Made by a program: the position numbers and the translations under genes. Under the pieces are notes generated by a model. It was not told the origin of the DNA. It saw only the letters and a program-made list of their open reading frames with translations, and made no database searches. A DNA stretch of 55,026 bases, taken from Pelagibacteraceae bacterium AG-390-A23. Lineage in GTDB: Bacteria; Pseudomonadota; Alphaproteobacteria; Pelagibacterales; Pelagibacteraceae. Where the stretch lies: positions 1 to 55,026 of the forward strand of contig QCGW01000005.1 of assembly GCA_003279775.1 (NCBI GenBank), in the 5' to 3' direction. Shown here one piece after another: positions 1 through 7,797 of this stretch. How positions within the stretch are numbered: position 1 is the stretch's first letter; every line of letters starts with the position of its first letter.

Positions 1-783
1 ATTTTTGAAAAATTATCTTCAAATGCTGGTGATACTGATAGACAAGCTAGAAAAGATTTAATTCATCAAACTAAATCAGCTTGGCTACAAAAACTTTCAA
101 GTTTAGATCATGAAGATGATGACGAAGGAACAGTTTGGAATAAAGAAGCTAGAGAAAGAGACGCAGACAGAATGTCACCAAGACAAGCATGGAGAGCAAT
201 TCAAGCAGGAATGCCTGATGATGTAATTATATCAAGTGATATTGGCAACAATTGTGCGATAGGTAATGCTTACCCTACATTCGAAAAGCCAAGAAAATAT
301 TTAGCACCAGGTTTATTTGGTCCTTGTGGTTATGGTTTTCCATCAATATTGGGAGCAAAAATTGGTTGTCCGGATACTCCTGTTATTGGATTTGCTGGTG
401 ATGGTGCTTTTGGAATAAGCATGAACGAAATGAGCTCATGTGCAAGGGAAGAGTGGCCCGCAATAACAATGGTTATTTTCAGAAATTATCAATGGGGTGC
501 GGAAAAAAGAAATACGACACTTTGGTTTGATAATAACTTTGTTGGTACAGAATTAGATCCAGAATTAAGTTATGCTAAAGTTGCTGATGCTTGTGGTTTA
601 AAAGGTGTAACTGTTAGAACAATGGAAGAAACCACAAATGCAATCAAGCAATCTTGTGAGGATCAAAAGAAAGGAATTACAACATTTATTGAGGTAATTC
701 TTAACCAAGAGCTAGGGGAACCATTTAGAAGAGATGCTATGAAAAAACCAGTAAGAGTAGCTGGCATTAAAAAGAGGACATGA
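1..783 (+). CDS. xsc: Sulfoacetaldehyde acetyltransferase, C-terminal part (5' end outside window)
   Basis: The frame is open from base 1, so only the last 260 residues are visible; the family is usually close to 590 residues. Xsc is a cytoplasmic thiamine-diphosphate enzyme that converts sulfoacetaldehyde and phosphate to acetyl phosphate and sulfite, the carbon-sulfur cleavage step in taurine breakdown. The visible part is the C-terminal ThDP-binding domain. It has the GDGAFGISMNE segment (about bases 397-430), followed by NYQWGAEKRN, which together match the Mg-ThDP motif of the acetolactate synthase superfamily in its Xsc form. The C-terminal stretch ending GEPFRRDAMKKPVR also fits Xsc. 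The internal ATG at 172 is not a start, since homologous sequence continues upstream of it. The call is firm; the substrate rests on family resemblance. Confidence 0.93.
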   Translation: MFEKLSSNAGDTDRQARKDLIHQTKSAWLQKLSSLDHEDDDEGTVWNKEARERDADRMSPRQAWRAIQAGMPDDVIISSDIGNNCAIGNAYPTFEKPRKYLAPGLFGPCGYGFPSILGAKIGCPDTPVIGFAGDGAFGISMNEMSSCAREEWPAITMVIFRNYQWGAEKRNTTLWFDNNFVGTELDPELSYAKVADACGLKGVTVRTMEETTNAIKQSCEDQKKGITTFIEVILNQELGEPFRRDAMKKPVRVAGIKKRT

Positions 784-800
784 AGAAGCAACCTTCTTTA
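781..800 (+). terminator. Weak AT-rich hairpin overlapping the xsc stop codon
   Basis: Bases 781-788 pair with 793-800 around a four-base loop, with one G-T pair in the stem. The stem includes the xsc stop codon and is followed by AT-rich sequence without a clean T-run. It may end or weaken transcription before the oxidoreductase gene, but the stem is A/T-dominated and could be chance. Confidence 0.25.
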
Positions 801-848
801 AATTCTTAAAATCTTTTAAATAATAACCAATTATCGTAATCTACTTCT

Positions 849-2153
849 ATGGAAGTTGTAAACGATAACAGCTGTAGTTGGGTAAATGATCTAAGTCCAA
901 GAAATAATATTAAAATATTATCATCTGATTTAGATTGCGAATGGTTAATTGTAGGCGCTGGTTACACCGGATTATCTGCATCAAGAAAATTGGGTCAACT
1001 TTATCCTAATCAAAAAATATTATTAGTTGATGCTCAGCTGGCAGGAGAAGGAGCGAGCGCTAGAAACTCTGGTTATCTAGTCGATACAACACTAAATGAT
1101 GGTTTTACCTCTAATAAAGAATTAGAAAATTATAAAAAAAAGGCTGACATTTATAAATTAGGAATAGATACCGTCAAAAGATTTATTAAAGAACATCAAG
1201 TAGATTGTGATTGGAATGAATGTGGAAAATATTTTGCATCATCAAAGCAAGAAGATAGAAAAATATTAGAAAATTTTTCAGACACCTTATCAAAATTAGG
1301 TTTTGAACATTATTTATTATCTAACGAGAAGCTTAAAAAAAGATTAGGAACTAATTTTTATAATATTGCTCTTCATACAAAAGGAGGGATTTTATTACAT
1401 CCAGGTAAATTGGTTAGAGCTATGATTGATACATTACCAGATAACGTAAATCTTTATGAAAATTCTTCTTTATTAGATTGGAAAAAGAAAAATGATACAG
1501 TCATTTGTAAATTTAAAAATGGTTCAATTAAAACTAAAAAGATTATTTTTGCTACAAACGGATTTCTGAAGTCTTTAGGTATAAAGTCTAATTATAATTT
1601 TCCTATTACTTTGACAGCTAGTATGACTAGGCCTTTATCGGATGAAGAGTTTATATCTCTAGGAGAGCCTAAAGAGTGGGGAGTGTTACCTGTTAGACCA
1701 ATGGGGGCCACGATAAGAATGACTAAAGATAGAAGAATTTTAATTAGAAATACTGCAGAGGTTTATAATCCTTATCAAATGTCTAAAACTGAATTAACTA
1801 AAAGATCATTAAAACAAAAGATTGGAATTAAAAAAAGATTTCCTGAATTACCTGATGATATTATTCAATCCTCTTGGTCAGGTATTGTTTCAAGAACAAG
1901 AAATAGTTCTCAAATTTTTGAAAAAATAGACGAAAATATATTTGTTGCAGGTTGTTATAATGGCTCTGGTATTGGAGTTGGTACTTTATTTGGAGAACAA
2001 ATAGCAATCAAGGCAAGTAATGAAAACTCGAAAGAGATAGAAACTATTGAAGCAAGAAATAAACCCACTTGGCTTCCTCCTGATCCAATTTTAAATTTAG
2101 GAGTTAGAGCTAGATTAATTTATGAACGTTTCAGGGCAAAATCTGAGATTTAG
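849..2153 (+). CDS. FAD-dependent oxidoreductase, DadA/DAO family
   Basis: This 434-residue protein has a dinucleotide-binding signature GAGYTG at residues 36-41, then an acidic residue ending the second strand (LLVDA) and a conserved ARNSGY segment. A C-terminal FAD-contact region reads VAGCYNGSGIGVG. This layout is that of the D-amino-acid oxidase/DadA family, flavoproteins that oxidise amines or amino acids. No signal peptide or membrane segment is seen. It starts 65 bases after xsc on the same strand, so the two are probably co-transcribed. The neighbourhood suggests an amine linked to sulfonate metabolism; the large subunit of taurine dehydrogenase belongs to this superfamily, but no small subunit is visible here. 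Substrate assignment is inference. Confidence 0.8.
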   Translation: MEVVNDNSCSWVNDLSPRNNIKILSSDLDCEWLIVGAGYTGLSASRKLGQLYPNQKILLVDAQLAGEGASARNSGYLVDTTLNDGFTSNKELENYKKKADIYKLGIDTVKRFIKEHQVDCDWNECGKYFASSKQEDRKILENFSDTLSKLGFEHYLLSNEKLKKRLGTNFYNIALHTKGGILLHPGKLVRAMIDTLPDNVNLYENSSLLDWKKKNDTVICKFKNGSIKTKKIIFATNGFLKSLGIKSNYNFPITLTASMTRPLSDEEFISLGEPKEWGVLPVRPMGATIRMTKDRRILIRNTAEVYNPYQMSKTELTKRSLKQKIGIKKRFPELPDDIIQSSWSGIVSRTRNSSQIFEKIDENIFVAGCYNGSGIGVGTLFGEQIAIKASNENSKEIETIEARNKPTWLPPDPILNLGVRARLIYERFRAKSEI

Positions 2154-2950
2154 TTTAAAACAGACATTGGATCTAGTCGTGTTTGAAACCAATTAACTCT
2201 AAAGTCTAAGTGAGGTCCAGTTGATCTTCCAGTTGAGCCAACAGTTCCAATTATATCTCCTTGATTTATCTGATCACCAACTGAGACCAAAACATTTTCT
2301 AAATGAGAATATATTGTGGATATTCCATGACCATGATCCATTATAACTGTGCCACCAGTATAATATAAATCATCTTCAGCCATAGTAACGATACCCGAAC
2401 CAGATGATTTAATCATTGTTCCTTGTTTCGCTGCAATATCAATTCCATAGTGAGGCCATCTTGGTTTACCATTTAAAATTCTTTGACTGCCATAAACACC
2501 GCTGATTATACCTTCAACTGGCATGATAAATTTTTCTTTAAAAAATTGCAGATCAGAATTTATTGCTCTTGCTTCTCCAATTGCATTATTTTCTTTTTTA
2601 ATTCTTTTATAAACAGACTCAGGTGGGGTTACTTTACTTTCTGCCAAACCATCTATTCTTTGTATATTGTATTTTCTCTTTAAAACTTTTTTTGTAGTTA
2701 TTGATTTTTTTCCGTTAATAATTTTTGTAAATGTTAGATCGTATTTTTGATCTCGATCTATACCAAAAACGAAAAAACCATCTTTTGATACTTTAACCTC
2801 TTTTTTTCCAACCAATATTTTAGCATTAGGGTCAGTTTTACCTAATATAAAATGACCTTGTAGAAATTTACCTTGGAATTCAATAGCTTTTACTGGTGAT
2901 ATAAAAATTAAAAAAACAAAAAAAAGTCTATAAATTATTGAGCTGTCCAT
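2150..2950 (-). CDS. Secreted M23 (LytM-type) peptidase family protein
   Basis: I place the start at the ATG at 2950, giving 266 residues that begin with a hydrophobic signal peptide ending near PVKA. The longer frame, from 3013, would add residues that belong to the overlapping SDR gene. The C-terminal third is an M23 domain. HYGIDIA at residues 167-173 supplies the first His and Asp ligands, followed by MDHGHG, YSHLE and GPHLDFRVNW near residue 245. M23 endopeptidases cut peptidoglycan cross-bridges in the periplasm. The usual HxH zinc pair reads H-L-D here, so either Asp replaces a ligand or the protein is a non-catalytic activator; similar HLD variants occur in proteobacterial relatives. 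The gene overlaps the upstream SDR by 16 bases and meets the xsc-side operon tail to tail. Confidence 0.85.
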   Translation of the reverse strand: MDSSIIYRLFFVFLIFISPVKAIEFQGKFLQGHFILGKTDPNAKILVGKKEVKVSKDGFFVFGIDRDQKYDLTFTKIINGKKSITTKKVLKRKYNIQRIDGLAESKVTPPESVYKRIKKENNAIGEARAINSDLQFFKEKFIMPVEGIISGVYGSQRILNGKPRWPHYGIDIAAKQGTMIKSSGSGIVTMAEDDLYYTGGTVIMDHGHGISTIYSHLENVLVSVGDQINQGDIIGTVGSTGRSTGPHLDFRVNWFQTRLDPMSVLN

Positions 2951-3693
2951 CCACCATCTATAATTATTGATGTTCCAGTTATCATTGAAGATGCTGATGA
3001 TGCTAAAAAACAAACAGTTGTAGCAACATCACTTTCAGTAGCTGCTTTACCCATTGGAATATTTCCAAGAGCTAATTTTTTAAATTTTTTGTTTTTAAAA
3101 AAGTTTTTAACCATAGGCGTTTCAACAAAAGTAGGCGCTACCGTGTTAACTCTGATATTTTTTTTAGCTAACTCTACTCCCATACCTTTTGTTAATCCTT
3201 CTATTCCAAATTTAGTCATATTGTAGACATTTCTTCCACCCATGCCAACATGGCCCAGCTGCGATGACATATTTATAATTGAACCAGGTCTTTTTTTATT
3301 TTTAAGCATCTTTTTTACTACAAGTTGAGCTACGTTAAATGCTGCTTTTAAATTTAAATCTACAAGATAATTCATACTTTTTTGTTTAATTTTTTCAAAG
3401 GGCTCTGGAATATTAGTCCCTGCATTGTTTACTAGCACATCAATAATTTTAATTTTTTCTAATTTTTGTTTTAAATCTTCATAATTCATTACATCACAAG
3501 AAACTTTAATTATTTTACCTTTAACCTTTTTGATATCCTTTTCTAATTTATTAAGATCTGAGGATGTTCTGCTTAAAGCTATAACAGTTGCACCTGCTTC
3601 AGCTAATGCAATTGAACACGCTCTTCCAAGTCCTTTTCCTGCACCGGTAACTAAAGCATATTTGTTTTTAAGATTTATTTTTTGAAGATACAT
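2935..3693 (-). CDS. Short-chain dehydrogenase/reductase (SDR)
   Basis: This is a 252-residue classical SDR. It has the cofactor motif TGAGKGLG at residues 16-23, the NNAG structural motif and the catalytic Ser with YxxxK (NMSSQ then VYNMTK). A C-terminal IDGGW segment is typical of the gluconate 5-dehydrogenase/FabG-like subgroup. It should be a cytoplasmic NAD(P)-dependent oxidoreductase acting on a hydroxyl or keto group; the substrate cannot be read from the sequence. It lies downstream of the TerC-type gene, whose stop directly abuts this start, so it belongs to the same reverse-strand operon as the GMC oxidoreductase. A shared catabolic route with that enzyme is an inference. Confidence 0.88.
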   Translation of the reverse strand: MYLQKINLKNKYALVTGAGKGLGRACSIALAEAGATVIALSRTSSDLNKLEKDIKKVKGKIIKVSCDVMNYEDLKQKLEKIKIIDVLVNNAGTNIPEPFEKIKQKSMNYLVDLNLKAAFNVAQLVVKKMLKNKKRPGSIINMSSQLGHVGMGGRNVYNMTKFGIEGLTKGMGVELAKKNIRVNTVAPTFVETPMVKNFFKNKKFKKLALGNIPMGKAATESDVATTVCFLASSASSMITGTSIIIDGGWTAQ

Positions 3694-4286
3694 TAAAAGA
3701 ATAATATTTTAATATCTGTGTAAATCAACTCAACTGCTACAATTAAAATTGCTAATAATCCAAGCCAAGCTATCCATCTATATTTTTTTATCCATCCAGA
3801 AATTAAAGTTGCTGCAGTTGCCATTAAAACAATTGATAAAACTAACCCAAAAACAAGAAGTCCATAATGTTCACCAGCTGCACCAGCAACACCTAAAACA
3901 TTATCTAAACTCATTGTAAAATCTGCTAATAGAACAGTCCAAATAGCCTTTAAAAAACTAGAGCTATCTACTTTAATGTCTTCTTCAGTCTCCGAGCCTT
4001 TTATTACATCCACATAAAGTTTGTAAACAATATAAAGGAGCAGCAATCCTCCTATTAACCTCAAACCTGTAATTTGTAAAAGATATGCGGTAAGCAATGT
4101 TAAAATAATTCTTAAAATAACTGCACCACCAATTCCCCAGAAAATAACTTTTTTTCTTTGTTCTGGTGGAAATTTAGATGCAACCATTCCAATTATAATT
4201 GCATTGTCTCCAGCTAAAACTAAATCAATAAGAATAATTTGAGTTAATATTGCTATTTGCTCAGGTGTAAAAAATTCTGCAAACAT
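3693..4286 (-). CDS. TerC family integral membrane protein, YjbE type
   Basis: This 197-residue protein has about six to seven hydrophobic segments. Paired acidic motifs lie within the membrane region (LAGDNAII near residue 25 and MSLDNVLG near residue 127), the hallmark of the TerC/YjbE superfamily. Members of this superfamily are linked to metal-ion (often manganese) export, and YjbE proteins lack the extra domains of tellurite-resistance TerC. It sits inside a reverse-strand operon and its start overlaps the upstream GMC stop by one base (TAATG), suggesting coupled translation. It has no obvious functional tie to the flanking dehydrogenases. Family membership is clear; the transported ion is not shown by the sequence. 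Confidence 0.85.
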   Translation of the reverse strand: MFAEFFTPEQIAILTQIILIDLVLAGDNAIIIGMVASKFPPEQRKKVIFWGIGGAVILRIILTLLTAYLLQITGLRLIGGLLLLYIVYKLYVDVIKGSETEEDIKVDSSSFLKAIWTVLLADFTMSLDNVLGVAGAAGEHYGLLVFGLVLSIVLMATAATLISGWIKKYRWIAWLGLLAILIVAVELIYTDIKILFF

Positions 4287-5881
4287 TATTGTTGTAGTAT
4301 CATGTCTGCACCTTTTTCTGCAATCATTATTGTTGGGGCATTTGTATTACCTGAAGTGATGTTTGGCATTATTGATGCATCTATAACTCTCAAATTATTA
4401 ATACCCCTAACCTTAAGTTTTTCATCTACTACAGACATTTCATCTTGACCCATTTTACAAGTTCCAACTGGGTGAAAAATAGTTTGAGCATAATTAGAGG
4501 CTTCTTTAACTAATTCCTCATCGTCATTTAAATGAATGCCAGGTCTGTATTCTTCTGGAGTGTATTTTTTGAAAGTTTTCGACTCCATTATAATTTTTCT
4601 AGTTAATTTAAGTCCTTTAGCTGCAATCATTCTATCGTGATCAGTTGATAGATAGTTTTGTTTTATTTTTGCATAAGTTCTTGAGTCTTTATCAACAATG
4701 CTAACATGCCCTCTACTTGTTGGTCTGATATTTGAAACAGTAGGGGTGAATGCATGAAAATCATGATTTTTTGTAGCTCCCAAAGTATCCATGCTCATAG
4801 GCTGAACATGCCATTGTAAGTCTGGTAGTTCTAAAGATGGATCGCTTTTAGCAAACATACAAAGTTGACTAGCACCCATAGTCATTGGGCCGCTTCTTTT
4901 AAAAATGTATTCTAAGCCAATCATTAAATTTCCAAATAAACTATTGATTTTTTTATTTAAGGATTTTAATCCATTAATTTTATAAATTGGTCTAAGCATT
5001 AAATGATCATGTAAGTTTTCTCCAACCCCATTTAAATTTTGCACCATATCAATTCCAAGATTTTTAAGTTTTTCTGGATTTCCTATACCAGATACTTGTA
5101 AGATTTGAGGTGAACCAATAGCCCCTGATGAAATTATAATTTCTTTATTTGCTTTAACTTTTTTTAATTCATTTCCTTCCCAATACTCAATTTCTTTGGC
5201 AGTTTTATTTTCAAAATTTATTTTTTTTACATGTGAATGAGTTAAAATTTTTAAATTTTTCCTGCTCTTGATTGGGTTTAGATATCCAACAGCTGTACTG
5301 CATCTAAAGCCATCTTTTTCAGTTACTTGGAAATAACCACAGCCATGATTATCACCAGTGTTAAAATCTTTTGTTTTTGGAATACCAAATTCCTCAGCAG
5401 CATTTTGAAATTCATCTAGAAGAGGCAGATGTATTCTTTGATCTGAAACAGATAAAGGACCTCCAACTCCATGGAACTCATTTTTCCCTCTTTCTTGATT
5501 TTCTGCTTTTATAAAATAAGGTAAAACATCATCCCATCCCCAGCCAGTATTACCTAATTGTCTCCAAATATCATAATCTCTGTGTTGACCTCTAATATAA
5601 AGCAGACCATTGATAGAAGAACTGCCTCCTAATGTTTTTCCTCTAGGATACCTAATAGAAATATTGTTCATGCTCTCATCTGGTTCTGTTTTGTAGCACC
5701 AATCAGTCTTTGGGTTATGCATTGTTTTGAAATAACCAACAGGAATATGTATCCAAGGATAATTATCCTTGCCACCAGCTTCTACTAAAAGCACTTTATT
5801 TAAAGGATTTTCAGATAACCTGTTAGCAAGTACGCATCCTGCTGATCCAGCACCTAAAATTATAAAATCAAAATTATCCAT
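4286..5881 (-). CDS. GMC family FAD oxidoreductase (choline dehydrogenase-like)
   Basis: I start this at the ATG at 5881 (531 residues), because the FAD-binding GAGSAG at residues 10-15 follows at once. An upstream in-frame ATG at 5962 would add 27 unrelated residues and run over the probable promoter. The protein shows GMC signature 1 (PRGKTLGGSS followed by INGLLYIRG) and the C-terminal active-site region with HPVGTCKMG and then NTNAPTIMIAEKG. GMC enzymes oxidise alcohols such as choline and other primary alcohols to aldehydes. It is the first gene of the reverse-strand operon and is transcribed away from the TRAP transporter across a 141-base divergent region. It may oxidise the TRAP substrate or a relative, but that is inference, and BetA identity is not assured. 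Confidence 0.88.
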   Translation of the reverse strand: MDNFDFIILGAGSAGCVLANRLSENPLNKVLLVEAGGKDNYPWIHIPVGYFKTMHNPKTDWCYKTEPDESMNNISIRYPRGKTLGGSSSINGLLYIRGQHRDYDIWRQLGNTGWGWDDVLPYFIKAENQERGKNEFHGVGGPLSVSDQRIHLPLLDEFQNAAEEFGIPKTKDFNTGDNHGCGYFQVTEKDGFRCSTAVGYLNPIKSRKNLKILTHSHVKKINFENKTAKEIEYWEGNELKKVKANKEIIISSGAIGSPQILQVSGIGNPEKLKNLGIDMVQNLNGVGENLHDHLMLRPIYKINGLKSLNKKINSLFGNLMIGLEYIFKRSGPMTMGASQLCMFAKSDPSLELPDLQWHVQPMSMDTLGATKNHDFHAFTPTVSNIRPTSRGHVSIVDKDSRTYAKIKQNYLSTDHDRMIAAKGLKLTRKIIMESKTFKKYTPEEYRPGIHLNDDEELVKEASNYAQTIFHPVGTCKMGQDEMSVVDEKLKVRGINNLRVIDASIMPNITSGNTNAPTIMIAEKGADMILQQ

Positions 5882-5915
5882 ATTAGAACTCTTATAAATT
5901 AAATTTTTTTTATTT

Positions 5916-5944
5916 GTTATATTTCTGTACACAAAAATATCCAA
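5916..5944 (-). promoter_or_regulatory. Probable sigma-70 promoter of the GMC operon
   Basis: Read on the reverse strand, TTGGAT (5944-5939) is followed after exactly 17 bases by TATAAC (5921-5916). The predicted leader to the ATG at 5881 is about 28 bases. On the forward strand the -35 region overlaps a direct repeat of ATCCAA (5939 and 5948), which could be an operator. Spacing and hexamer match are good, but AT-rich DNA yields chance matches. Confidence 0.5.
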
Positions 5945-6010
5945 ATAATCCAATATTAGCACTTGTTTTAGATTTCATTCTTTGACAAGGTTTCATTTTT
6001 AAAAATAAAG

Positions 6011-6018
6011 AGAGGGAA
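6011..6018 (+). promoter_or_regulatory. Strong Shine-Dalgarno site of the TRAP binding-protein gene
   Basis: The purine-rich AGAGGGAA lies just before the ATG at 6023 at good spacing. Most genes in this window have weak or no such site, so this one stands out and fits a highly translated periplasmic binding protein. Confidence 0.6.
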
Positions 6019-6022
6019 ACAA

Positions 6023-7117
6023 ATGAAAAAAATCATTTCAATGTTATTTGCAGTTGCAATGGTATTTGGATTTATTTCGAATGCTAATGCTGCAAAAACA
6101 CTAAAATGTCAGACAGTTCTTAACACTAAGGCTGATGAAGTTAAAATGTTAAAAGACTTTACTGACACTGTTACAACTTTGACAGGTGGATCTCTTAAGT
6201 TTGAAATTATGCCTGCAGGAGCAGTTGTTGGTGTAAAAGAAACTTTAGATGCTGTTGATAAAGGACTTATCGACTGTGGATTTGCTTGGACACACTATTG
6301 GTCAGGTGATCACCCTGCCGCTATGTTATTTGGTTCGCCAGTAGCAGGTGGTGGTGTTGGTATTGACAACATCGCATTCTTATCATGGTTTCAGTATGGT
6401 GGAGGAAAAGAGCTATACGACAGACTATGGAAAGAAATGGGAAGAGATATTAAAGGATTTATGATTCAACCAGTTGGTCCTGAAGCTTTAGGTTGGTTTC
6501 CAAAACCAATTAAAGATATGGCTGATTTTAGAAAATATAAATTCAGAACTCCTCCAGGAATTCCAGGACAAACTTATAAAGACATCGGTATAGCATCTGT
6601 TGCTATGGGTGGTGGAGATATTCTACCAGCTTTAGAAGCAGGAACTATTGATGCTGCTGAATGGTGTTGTCCAAAACCAGACTTAACGTTTGGTTTCCAA
6701 AAAGTATTAAAGCACTACTACCTACAAGGTTTACACCAAGTAGTCGTAAATGCTGACTTTTATATTACTGGAAAAACATATGAAGCTATGAGTGCTCATG
6801 AGAAGAAGTCTCTAGAAGTTGCAGCAAATGCATCTCTAGCGAAATCTCTAAGTTACAGAATCTATGAAAACGGAAAAGCTTTAAAAGAGCTTACAGAAGT
6901 TCATGGTGTAAAATTAGAAGATACTCCTTCTGATTACTTCACAGAATACATGGCAGCTGCTAAGAAAAGTTTGGAAACAAACGCAGCTAAAAATGCATTC
7001 TTTGCTGAAGTTTGGGACTCTATGAAAGAATTTGCTGATATCGCAGTTCCTTTCTGGAGTGGTGCTCAAATGTCTAATGCGAAGCTAGGAATGGCTCACG
7101 CAGCAACATTAAAGTAA
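6023..7117 (+). CDS. dctP: TRAP transporter substrate-binding protein (DctP/TakP-like)
   Basis: This 364-residue protein opens with a signal peptide cleaved after about residue 23 (ANA), so it is periplasmic. It has the DctP fold signature: a conserved Arg in FRTPPG, the segment GGGDILPALEAGTIDAAEW, and GFQKVLKHYY. The GTIDAAEW and GFxKV pattern resembles the TakP group, which binds 2-oxo acids and related carboxylates. Ligand identity is inference. A strong ribosome-binding site precedes it, and a perfect TTGACA at 5982-5987 lies upstream without a convincing -10. A long hairpin with a T-run follows the stop and separates it from the membrane-subunit genes, suggesting far more binding protein than permease. 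Confidence 0.92.
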   Translation: MKKIISMLFAVAMVFGFISNANAAKTLKCQTVLNTKADEVKMLKDFTDTVTTLTGGSLKFEIMPAGAVVGVKETLDAVDKGLIDCGFAWTHYWSGDHPAAMLFGSPVAGGGVGIDNIAFLSWFQYGGGKELYDRLWKEMGRDIKGFMIQPVGPEALGWFPKPIKDMADFRKYKFRTPPGIPGQTYKDIGIASVAMGGGDILPALEAGTIDAAEWCCPKPDLTFGFQKVLKHYYLQGLHQVVVNADFYITGKTYEAMSAHEKKSLEVAANASLAKSLSYRIYENGKALKELTEVHGVKLEDTPSDYFTEYMAAAKKSLETNAAKNAFFAEVWDSMKEFADIAVPFWSGAQMSNAKLGMAHAATLK

Positions 7118-7135
7118 TCATTAAATAATCTTTAC

Positions 7136-7170
7136 ATTAGAGCGGACTTAATAGTCCGCTCTAATTTTTT
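7136..7170 (+). terminator. Intra-operon hairpin with T-run between TRAP P and Q genes
   Basis: Bases 7136-7148 and 7153-7165 form a perfect 13-base-pair stem around a four-base loop (TAAT), and the run of T continues to 7170. This is by far the best rho-independent terminator shape in the window. It lies 18 bases after the dctP stop and ends 12 bases before the dctQ ATG, so it probably works as a partial terminator and protects the 3' end of the dctP mRNA. Confidence 0.85.
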
Positions 7171-7182
7171 ATATAAAATTTT

Positions 7183-7797
7183 ATGGCAGACGAACCAGGT
7201 AAATTAGATATATCAGATGAAATGATTGCCGAAAGGCGAGGTGGTTCAGGAAAAATGCCAAGTGATATGCCACCATGGATGGCAAGTTCAATTGTAAATA
7301 TTGATAAATTTAGCAAATGGGTTGGTAACGTTGTTTGTTGGATATTAATGCCGTTAATTCTTGCAATGACTTATGAAGTTCTTGCTAGAAAATTATTTCA
7401 TGCCCCAACTATTTGGGCTTATGACATCAGTAGATTTTTATATGGTGCACTGTTTATGTTAGGTGCTGGGTATGCACTTTCTAAAGGTGTTCATATCAGA
7501 GCAGATTTTTTATACAGAAATTTTAAAACTAAGAATCAAGGCACAATTGATTTTTGGTTATATATTTTATTTTATTTTCCAGGCCTACTTGTTTTTCTTT
7601 ATATGACGATTGGTTATGTAGGTGAGTCAATTCAAAGAGGCGAAAGAGGAATGGATACAACTTGGATGCCATATATGTGGCCAATAAAAACTTGCTTACT
7701 AATTGGTATAATATTTTTACTAATCCAAGGTATTTCAGAATTATTAAAAAGTTATTGGGCTGCTACAAGAGGTAAGTGGCCAGGAGAAGATGAATGA
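7183..7797 (+). CDS. dctQ: TRAP transporter small permease subunit (DctQ)
   Basis: The protein has 204 residues with a polar N-terminal stretch of about 45 residues followed by four hydrophobic segments, the normal DctQ topology. It contains the family-typical ARKLF and PTIWAYDISRFLYG segments in the first half. DctQ forms the scaffold that holds DctM in the inner membrane and helps engage the binding protein. Its stop overlaps the next start as ATGA, so translation of the two membrane subunits is coupled. Expression should depend on read-through of the hairpin just upstream, unless an unseen promoter lies within it. Confidence 0.92.
   Translation: MADEPGKLDISDEMIAERRGGSGKMPSDMPPWMASSIVNIDKFSKWVGNVVCWILMPLILAMTYEVLARKLFHAPTIWAYDISRFLYGALFMLGAGYALSKGVHIRADFLYRNFKTKNQGTIDFWLYILFYFPGLLVFLYMTIGYVGESIQRGERGMDTTWMPYMWPIKTCLLIGIIFLLIQGISELLKSYWAATRGKWPGEDE

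Noticed and set aside
5982-6010. Promoter of dctP built on the perfect TTGACA at 5982-5987
   Set aside because: The only -10 candidates (AATAAA at 6004-6009) are poor and would leave a leader of a few bases with no room for the ribosome-binding site.
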